64,000 nucleotides of DNA from CBDANZ01 sp965197865. Lineage in GTDB: Bacteria; Acidobacteriota; Vicinamibacteria; Vicinamibacterales; CAVVIG01. Below the pieces are notes generated by a model that was not told where the DNA came from, did no database searches, and was given only the letters and a program-made list of their open reading frames with translations. Positions 25,860-31,868 of this stretch are shown piece by piece (within the stretch, counting starts at the first letter, position 1; each line of letters starts with the position of its first letter). The DNA lies in assembly GCA_965197865.1 (NCBI GenBank), contig CBDANZ010000002.1, positions 248,001 to 312,000 of the forward strand, written 5' to 3'. Made by a program: the position numbers and the translations under genes.

Positions 25860-26881
25860 TGGCTGTCAAGATGAATCGAATCGGACTGGAACCCCAGGTT
25901 TATAAGGGCAGCAAGACGACGCTCTGCGCCGGCTGCGGCCACAATGCCATCTCGGAACGGATTGTCGACGCGTTCTACGAGATGGGCGTCGAGCCAAGCC
26001 AGGTCATCAAGCTCTCGGGCATCGGCTGCTCGAGCAAGAGCCCGGCGTACTTCCTGGGCGGCTCGCACGGGTTCAATGCCGTCCACGGCCGCATGCCGTC
26101 GGTCGGCACCGGCGCGCTGCTTGCGAACAGGAAGCTCATTGCCATTGGTGTGAGCGGCGACGGGGATACCGGGGCAATCGGTATCGGTCAGTTCGTCCAT
26201 CTGATGCGCCGCAACCTGCCGATCGTCTACCTTGTCGAGGACAACGGCTGCTACGGACTCACCAAGGGTCAGTTCTCGCCCACCGCGGATGTCGGCTCGA
26301 AGCTCAAGAACGGCGTCGTCAACGATCTACAGCCGCTCGACACCTGCGCACTCGCCGTCGAGCTTGGCGCCACTTTTGTGGCGCGGTCTTTTTCGGGCGA
26401 CAAGAAGCAGCTCCTGGCGCTCCTGAAGGCCGCGCTCTCGCACCGCGGCACGGTGATGCTCGACGTCATCTCGCCGTGCGTCACGTTCAATGATCACGAA
26501 GGGTCCACCAAGAGCTACTCCTTCGTCAAGGATCACGATGAGCCGCTCGAAGATCTAAACTTCGTGCCGTACTTCGCGGACATCAGCGTGGACTACGAGC
26601 CGGGCTCGACGCAGGAAGTGACCATGTACGACGGATCGAAACTGTATTTGAAGAAGCTCGAAGAGGAGTACGATCCGACCGACAAGGTCGGCGCCATCAG
26701 GCAGCTGCACGAGACCGCCCGCCGCGGAGAGTTCGCCACGGGGCTCATCTACATCGAGCCGGATCGCGACGACTTCCTGACGCAGCTCAACCTGGTCGAC
26801 GAGCCTCTCGCGCGGCTGCCGCTCGAAAGGGTGCGGCCGAGTCGCGAGGCGCTGGAAGAAATGATGGAGAGCCTTCGTTAG
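25859..26881 (+). CDS. korB: 2-oxoacid:ferredoxin oxidoreductase beta subunit (TPP-binding)
   Basis: 340 residues. Binds thiamine diphosphate and an Fe-S cluster and partners the gamma-alpha polypeptide. Cluster cysteines are visible in TLCAGCGHNAISE and SGIGCSSKSPAYF. The TPP motif runs through GVSGDGDTGAIGIGQFVHLMRR to EDNGCYGLTKGQFSP. The initiating ATG shares its A with the TAA of korA, so translation is coupled. Substrate specificity is inferred as 2-oxoglutarate from the neighbouring sucCD and icd, and pyruvate cannot be excluded. Confidence 0.93.
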   Translation: MAVKMNRIGLEPQVYKGSKTTLCAGCGHNAISERIVDAFYEMGVEPSQVIKLSGIGCSSKSPAYFLGGSHGFNAVHGRMPSVGTGALLANRKLIAIGVSGDGDTGAIGIGQFVHLMRRNLPIVYLVEDNGCYGLTKGQFSPTADVGSKLKNGVVNDLQPLDTCALAVELGATFVARSFSGDKKQLLALLKAALSHRGTVMLDVISPCVTFNDHEGSTKSYSFVKDHDEPLEDLNFVPYFADISVDYEPGSTQEVTMYDGSKLYLKKLEEEYDPTDKVGAIRQLHETARRGEFATGLIYIEPDRDDFLTQLNLVDEPLARLPLERVRPSREALEEMMESLR

Positions 26882-26893
26882 TTCCAGCCCCCT

Positions 26894-26899
26894 TATAAT
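26894..26899 (+). promoter_or_regulatory. Consensus -10 element immediately before ndk
   Basis: A perfect TATAAT ends 6 bases before the ndk ATG, so the predicted start of transcription coincides with the start codon. No Shine-Dalgarno lies between, which suggests a leaderless mRNA. The -35 region (about 26871-26876) is weak. Confidence 0.5.
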
Positions 26900-26905
26900 G
26901 GGCGG

Positions 26906-27322
26906 ATGGTTGAACGGACTCTGGCCATTATCAAACCCGACGGCGTCGAGCGACGACTGGTGGGCCGGCTTGTTCAACGCATCGAAGATACGGGATTTCA
27001 GATTCGTGCGATGCGCCGCGTGCAGCTGTCGAAACACGAGGCGGAAGGCTTCTACGCCGTGCATCGCGAGCGACCGTTTTTTGGCGGTCTGACGGGGTTC
27101 ATGTCGTCAGGCCCGGCCATCGTGATGGTGCTCGAAGCGCCCGACGCGATCATGAAGTGGCGAGCGTTAATGGGCGCCACTGATCCCGCACAGGCCGACA
27201 CCGGTACGCTGCGCAAGGAGTTCGCGCAGTCAATCGAGCGTAATGTCACGCACGGATCGGACGGGCCGGAAACGGCGGCGTTCGAGATCGGATACTTTTT
27301 CGAGGACATCGATCTGACTTGA
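26906..27322 (+). CDS. ndk: Nucleoside diphosphate kinase
   Basis: 138 residues, full NDK length. It begins MVERTLAIIKPDGVERRLVG with the family KPD motif. The phospho-accepting histidine is His116 in RNVTHGSDGPETA, the NDK active-site signature. It equilibrates nucleoside triphosphates through a phosphohistidine intermediate. It lies 24 bases after korB but has its own TATAAT, so it may be transcribed separately. Confidence 0.97.
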   Translation: MVERTLAIIKPDGVERRLVGRLVQRIEDTGFQIRAMRRVQLSKHEAEGFYAVHRERPFFGGLTGFMSSGPAIVMVLEAPDAIMKWRALMGATDPAQADTGTLRKEFAQSIERNVTHGSDGPETAAFEIGYFFEDIDLT

Positions 27323-27341
27323 GAAACGATAGTGAAGCTCT

Positions 27342-27536
27342 TTGGGTAAGATCCTCGTTCTGATCGGCTTCGGCGTCGCCGGCCTCGGTGCGCTCGTCAT
27401 GCTCGGCGTGCCCCTCGGGCGGCTGCCGGGCGACATCGTCATCAAGCGCGGGAACTTCAGCTTCTATTTCCCGTTGGCGACCTCGATTATTCTGAGTATC
27501 CTTGTGACGCTTCTCTTCGCCCTATTCCGACGCTGA
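27342..27536 (+). CDS. Small DUF2905-like membrane protein
   Basis: 64 residues, TTG start (MGKILVLIGFGVAGLGALVML). The frame is closed by a TGA just upstream, so TTG is the only realistic start. Two hydrophobic spans (about residues 4-22 and 46-62) flank the loop GRLPGDIVIKRGNFSFYFPL. The G-x-LPGDI and FYFP elements are characteristic of the short DUF2905 family. Function unknown; an inner-membrane location is predicted. It fits tightly between ndk and dcd (19 and 2 bases), suggesting co-transcription. Confidence 0.8.
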   Translation: MGKILVLIGFGVAGLGALVMLGVPLGRLPGDIVIKRGNFSFYFPLATSIILSILVTLLFALFRR

Positions 27537-27538
27537 CC

Positions 27539-28093
27539 ATGACAGTCAAATCTGACCGATGGATCAAGCGGATGGCGCTCGAGCACCGGATGATCGAGCC
27601 TTTCGCTGAGAGCCAGACCCGGAGCGGGGTCGTCTCCTTTGGTCTCTCGTCCTACGGCTACGACATCCGGGTCGCCGACGACTTCAAGGTCTTTACCAAC
27701 ATCTACAACACCGTCGTCGACCCAAAGAACTTCGACCCCAGATCGTTTGTCGACATCAAAGCCGAGGTCTGCATCATTCCACCCAATTCGTTCGCGCTCG
27801 CCCGGACCATCGAGTACTTCCGAATCCCGCGCGACGTCCTGACCATCTGCCTGGGGAAATCGACCTACGCGCGCTGCGGGATCATTGTGAACGTGACGCC
27901 CTTCGAGCCCGAGTGGGAAGGGCATGTCACCATCGAGATCTCGAACACGACGCCGCTGCCTGCGAAAATCTACGCCAACGAAGGGATTGCGCAAGTCGTG
28001 TTCTTTCAGGGCGATGAGCCGTGCGAGGTGTCCTATCGGGACAAGAAAGGAAAGTACCAGGCGCAACACGGCGTCACCCTGCCTAGGATCTGA
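27539..28093 (+). CDS. dcd: dCTP deaminase
   Basis: 184 residues. Converts dCTP to dUTP in pyrimidine deoxynucleotide synthesis. The family core is clear: IEPF near the N-terminus, SFGLSSYGYDIRVADDF, the active-site stretch GKSTYARCGIIVNVTPFEPEWEGHVTIEI, and NEGIAQVVFFQGDEPC. It starts 2 bases after the DUF2905-like gene and shares the nucleotide-metabolism theme with ndk. Whether it is the mono- or bifunctional form cannot be settled by eye; the length is closer to the monofunctional deaminase. Confidence 0.93.
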   Translation: MTVKSDRWIKRMALEHRMIEPFAESQTRSGVVSFGLSSYGYDIRVADDFKVFTNIYNTVVDPKNFDPRSFVDIKAEVCIIPPNSFALARTIEYFRIPRDVLTICLGKSTYARCGIIVNVTPFEPEWEGHVTIEISNTTPLPAKIYANEGIAQVVFFQGDEPCEVSYRDKKGKYQAQHGVTLPRI

Positions 28094-28221
28094 GCAGGCT
28101 GCCGCTTTCGGGTGATACAGGTGGGGGGCAGACCGGCTCGTCTCTTGACCGCGAAAGTGTAGACGTGCGAAACTTGCAAGGTTTCGGGTTAGTCTGACGG
28201 CCTCCTAGTATCCCGGTTTAC

Positions 28222-29166
28222 ATGGACAAACTTGTCGAGCGCGAAGGCGCGACTCGTGGCCCGCTCGTGACCACGCCGGCCCTTGCCGTTCAGTTCTTCC
28301 TTATCCCGTTGGCCGTCGTTGGCGTAACGGCGCTGGTCTATATGGGGTTCCGATCGCTGTTGCGTGACGAACGAACCGCGCAGGAGTACCTGGCCGAAGT
28401 CCGGCACGGCGGGCGGAGCCGGCAGTGGCCGGCGGCCTACGAGCTCTCGCGGCTGATGGAAGACCCGGCGGTCCGCGCGGACCGTTTGCTGGTGTCCGAG
28501 CTCGTGCGGGCGTTCGACGAGGCCAAGGAGGGCGACCCGCGCGTGCGGCGCTATCTGGCGCTGGCGATCGGGCGGCTCGAGCCGCCGCTTCCACCCGACG
28601 CGATTGAGGCGTTGACTAGGTCACTCCAGGAACCGGGCACGACGTGGACTCCCGACTTGTTCGCGCGGTTGAACGGCTGGGCCGACATCGACATCAACGA
28701 GGCGCACATCATGACGATTTGGGCGCTCGGGTCGTCTGGCGACCCTAGCGTCGCGCCGCGCCTGCAGCCGCTCTACGGCTCGAGCGACGCCGGCATTCGG
28801 AAGATGGTTGTCTACGCACTTGGCGCGCTCCCAGGCGAGACGCAACTCGTCACGCTGCGCACGGCGCTCCAGGATTCGGCGCCCGATGTGCGCTGGAACG
28901 CAGCCGCTGCTCTCGCGCGGCATGGAAACGGCGACGGCGTGTCGGTGGTTCGAGAGATGCTGGATCGAACCCTTGTCGAGCAGACGGTCAAGCGCGATGT
29001 GAGGCAGTACGAGGACCCGGTCGCGGAGGTGATGATCAGCGGTGTCCGTGCCGCCGCCGCGCTGAAGGACTCGACCCTTCGGCCCTTGGTCGAGAGGCTG
29101 AGCCTCCAGGATCGCAGCCTGAAGGTACGTCAGGCCGCGCTCGAGGCGCTCAGAGTCATGGGATAG
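28222..29166 (+). CDS. HEAT-repeat protein with N-terminal membrane anchor
   Basis: 314 residues. One transmembrane helix (about residues 20-42, LAVQFFLIPLAVVGVTALVYMGF) is followed by a cytoplasmic or periplasmic alpha-solenoid. HEAT-like repeats recur, for example GDPSVAPRLQPLYGSSDAGI, KMVVYALGALPGETQLVTLR and DVRWNAAAALARHGNGDG. Such solenoids are scaffolds. The gene lies 37 bases before the Rieske gene of the cytochrome bc operon on the same strand, so it is probably an assembly or stabilising factor for that complex (inference). The 128 bases upstream hold an 8-base perfect palindrome CTTGCAAG but no clear promoter. Confidence 0.75.
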   Translation: MDKLVEREGATRGPLVTTPALAVQFFLIPLAVVGVTALVYMGFRSLLRDERTAQEYLAEVRHGGRSRQWPAAYELSRLMEDPAVRADRLLVSELVRAFDEAKEGDPRVRRYLALAIGRLEPPLPPDAIEALTRSLQEPGTTWTPDLFARLNGWADIDINEAHIMTIWALGSSGDPSVAPRLQPLYGSSDAGIRKMVVYALGALPGETQLVTLRTALQDSAPDVRWNAAAALARHGNGDGVSVVREMLDRTLVEQTVKRDVRQYEDPVAEVMISGVRAAAALKDSTLRPLVERLSLQDRSLKVRQAALEALRVMG

Positions 29167-29203
29167 TTAGTGGGTGCAATTGGCCAATTCGTGAAGGAAC
29201 AGC

Positions 29204-29893
29204 ATGGCTGACGACATCAGGCCGGAAACAGCGGCTCCCAAGGTCGATCCCAAGCCCCCGGCTGCGCCGATTCCGAATCTCGCCGGCAAGACGACGACCG
29301 CGGCATCGCCTGGCGGGGCGACCGCCAGAGCCGTAGCGGGCCCCGCCTCCCGGCCGGCGGCCTCCGTGATGGCCCGAGATCCCGACGACGCGTCGCCGCT
29401 TTTCAGCCGTCGTGCCTGGATTGGACTTGCGTGGGGCGCATTCACCGCGGCATCGGCCGCCGCGCTGGCGGCGACCGGCCGTTTCATGTTCCCCAACGTC
29501 CTCAACGAGCCTCCCCAGCAGTTCAAGATCGGGTTTCCGAACGAATATGTGATAGGGGTAGACGAGCGCTGGAAAGAGAAGTTCGGCGTGTGGATCGTGA
29601 GAACGACGGAAGACGTTTCAGCTGGCGCGAGCGGCTTCTACGCGCTGCTCGTCACGTGCACGCATCTGGGGTGCACGCCGAACTACCTGTCGGCGGAAGG
29701 CAAGTTCAAATGCCCGTGCCACGGCAGCGGGTTCCGCCTCACTGGTATCAACTTCGAGGGGCCCGCCCCGCGCCCGCTCGAGCGCGCGCGCATCGTGCTG
29801 GCTGACGACGGTCAGATCCTGGTAGACAAGTCGCGTAAGTTCCAGCAGGAGCTCGGGCAGTGGATCGATCCGGAGGCGTTTCTCAAGACGTGA
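29204..29893 (+). CDS. Rieske iron-sulfur protein of a bc-type complex
   Basis: 229 residues. A Pro/Ala-rich N-terminus of about 65 residues precedes a single signal-anchor helix (about 71-95). The Rieske domain binds a 2Fe-2S cluster through Cys152/His154 in CTHLGC and Cys170/His173 in CPCHGSGF, with Cys157 and Cys172 forming the usual disulfide. It takes electrons from quinol at the Qo site and passes them to the cytochrome c subunit. The cytochrome b gene follows directly. Confidence 0.93.
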   Translation: MADDIRPETAAPKVDPKPPAAPIPNLAGKTTTAASPGGATARAVAGPASRPAASVMARDPDDASPLFSRRAWIGLAWGAFTAASAAALAATGRFMFPNVLNEPPQQFKIGFPNEYVIGVDERWKEKFGVWIVRTTEDVSAGASGFYALLVTCTHLGCTPNYLSAEGKFKCPCHGSGFRLTGINFEGPAPRPLERARIVLADDGQILVDKSRKFQQELGQWIDPEAFLKT

Positions 29894-29895
29894 AC

Positions 29896-29916
29896 GCTGA
29901 TAGCTGATAGCTGATA
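29896..29916 (+). repeat. Three tandem GCTGATA heptamers
   Basis: GCTGATA occurs three times without interruption at 29896-29916. The last A of the third unit is also the A of the ATG of the cytochrome b gene. A related GCTGATAGCTGA string recurs at 59838-59849, so this is a dispersed intergenic motif. Copy-number change here would alter the spacing between the Rieske stop and the cytochrome b start. Confidence 0.7.
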
Positions 29917-30731
29917 TGGCAGACATGAAGACCGTCCAACCCAAGGAAGGCGCGGGCGCTCGGCTCTGGAACTGGCTGACCGAGACACAGGTCTGGACCT
30001 CCGTGTTTCGCCACGGGCGGCCGTCGAGCGACCGCAACCGTGTCATCGTGATGCTGTCGAACGTCTTCCTGCATCTGCACCCGGTGCGGCTGCGGAAGTC
30101 GGGCGTGCGGCTGCGGTACACGTGGTGCATGGGTGGCCTCAGTTTTTTCCTGTTCCTGTCGCTCACGCTGACCGGCCTGCTGCTCATGTTCTATTACCGG
30201 CCGACGCTTGAGTACGCCTATACCGACATCGTCGGCCTGCGCGAGCATGTGCCGCTCGGGATCATGCGCGAGATGCATCGCTGGGGCGCGCATCTGATGG
30301 TCATCACGGTGTGGCTCCACATGTTCCGTGTCTTCATGACCGGTTCCTACAAGCCGCCGCGCGAGTTCAACTGGTCGATCGGCGTGATCATGCTGGTGCT
30401 CACGCTGCTACTGTCGTTCACGGGGTATCTCCTCCCGTGGGATCAGCTTGCGATTTGGGCTATCACCGTCGGTTCCAACATGGCGCGCGCCACGCCCTTC
30501 CTGGGCCATGAGGGTCCGGGCGCGGCGCTGCTGCGGCTGGGCGACGTGCCGCTCATTCACGCCTACGACGACGCGCGCTTTGCGCTGCTCGGCGGGTCGT
30601 TCGTCGGCGAAGGGGCGTTGCTGCGCTTCTACGTGTTGCACTGCGTCGGCCTGCCGCTGGTCATCGCCTTTCTGATGGCAGTGCACTTTTGGCGCGTGCG
30701 CAAGGACGGGGGGATTAGCGGACCGCTCTAG
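29916..30731 (+). CDS. Cytochrome b N-terminal subunit, b6-like, with haem-cn-type Cys
   Basis: 271 residues, carrying the haem-binding helices of a split cytochrome b. Haem ligands are His121/His135 (HRWGAHL...WLHMFRV, 14 apart) and His242/His257 (LHCVGLPLV...AVHFWR, 15 apart). The longer second spacing is the b6f-type pattern. Cys71 in TWCMGGLSF aligns with the b6 cysteine that covalently holds the extra high-spin haem, and the FYYRPT segment matches b6. It oxidises quinol in the inner membrane together with the adjacent Rieske and C-terminal cytochrome b subunits. The ATG lies within the heptamer repeat. Confidence 0.9.
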   Translation: MADMKTVQPKEGAGARLWNWLTETQVWTSVFRHGRPSSDRNRVIVMLSNVFLHLHPVRLRKSGVRLRYTWCMGGLSFFLFLSLTLTGLLLMFYYRPTLEYAYTDIVGLREHVPLGIMREMHRWGAHLMVITVWLHMFRVFMTGSYKPPREFNWSIGVIMLVLTLLLSFTGYLLPWDQLAIWAITVGSNMARATPFLGHEGPGAALLRLGDVPLIHAYDDARFALLGGSFVGEGALLRFYVLHCVGLPLVIAFLMAVHFWRVRKDGGISGPL

Positions 30732-30789
30732 CCAAGTGAAAAGTGAGAAGTGAAGAGTTGGATATATGTTCTAACTTCCCGGAGGGTTC

Positions 30790-31866
30790 GTGGGCTTTCT
30801 GAAGGGGCTGATCAACACGCTGGCCGATCCGCGGCTGTTCTTCATCCTGGCGGCCGCTTCGCTCATCTTGCTTGTCTGGAAGCGCGAGCGGATTGCGTCG
30901 AAAAACGTTGGCTATGGTCTATTGGGCCTTTTGAGCGCGTTTTTTCTCTTCGGGGCGTTCGACCCCAATTTCCAGCTCATCATTGCGAAGCCCGACAACG
31001 TGCCGATTGTCGGCCTGATCTTCCTTCTCGTCTTCTTCACTTGGTACGCCGTGCGCCAAGGCGTCTTGAACGACCGGCGCATTGCCGCTGGGGAAGGGCC
31101 GATTGAAAAGGCGGAATCGGATCGGGTCTGGGTGTGGCCCGATCTGGTGTACACGGAGCTCATCGCGATCATTCTCTGCTCCGTCCTCCTGATCGTCTGG
31201 TCGATCTTCCTGAAGGCACCGCTCGAACAGCCCGCGAACCGGTCGGTGACGCCGAACCCTTCGAAGGCGCCCTGGTACTTCCTGGGCCTCCAGGAAATGC
31301 TTGTGTACTTCGACCCGTGGCTCGCCGGCGTCGTGCTTCCGAGCCTGATCGTCGTGGGGCTGATTGCCATTCCGTACATCGATCGCAACCCGAAAGGGAA
31401 CGGCTACTACACGTTCAGGGAGCGCAAGGCCGAGATCACGATCTTTCTTTTTGGCTTCGTCGTCTTGTGGTCGTCGCTTATCGTCCTCGGCACCTTTTTG
31501 CGCGGTCCGAACTGGAACTTTTTCGGGCCGTTCGAGTACTGGGACATCCACAAGCTTGAGGCGCTCGTCAACGTGAATCTGTCCGAGTACATCTGGGTCA
31601 GGAGCCTGGGGACGGGTTTGCCCTCGTTCTGGCTCGTGCGCGAGATCTTTGGCATCCTGCTCGTCCTGGGCTACGTGTTCGTCTTGCCAGGGGTGCTGGG
31701 GAAGACCGTGTTCAAGCGGTACTCCGAGAAGCTCGGCGCGCCGCGCTATTACCTCGGGGCGTTCCTGTTCCTGATGATGATGGCGCTGCCGGTCAAGATG
31801 CTGCTGCGATGGATCTTCAACCTGAAGTACATCGTTGCGATCAATGAATTCTTTTTCAATATCTGA
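30790..31866 (+). CDS. Cytochrome b C-terminal subunit (subunit IV-like, extended)
   Basis: 358 residues, longer than plant or cyanobacterial subunit IV (about 160). At least eight hydrophobic spans are visible, including extra helices at both ends. The core EQPANRSVTPNPSKAPWYFLG then GLQEMLVYFDPWL corresponds to the Qo-site helix, where the canonical PEWY is replaced by APWY (residues 160-163). It completes the quinol-oxidising core with the b6-like subunit. GTG start at 30790 with GGAGG 6 bases upstream. The 58-base spacer before it contains a short AAGTGAGAAGTG-type repeat. Confidence 0.88.
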   Translation: MGFLKGLINTLADPRLFFILAAASLILLVWKRERIASKNVGYGLLGLLSAFFLFGAFDPNFQLIIAKPDNVPIVGLIFLLVFFTWYAVRQGVLNDRRIAAGEGPIEKAESDRVWVWPDLVYTELIAIILCSVLLIVWSIFLKAPLEQPANRSVTPNPSKAPWYFLGLQEMLVYFDPWLAGVVLPSLIVVGLIAIPYIDRNPKGNGYYTFRERKAEITIFLFGFVVLWSSLIVLGTFLRGPNWNFFGPFEYWDIHKLEALVNVNLSEYIWVRSLGTGLPSFWLVREIFGILLVLGYVFVLPGVLGKTVFKRYSEKLGAPRYYLGAFLFLMMMALPVKMLLRWIFNLKYIVAINEFFFNI

Positions 31867-31868
31867 TC

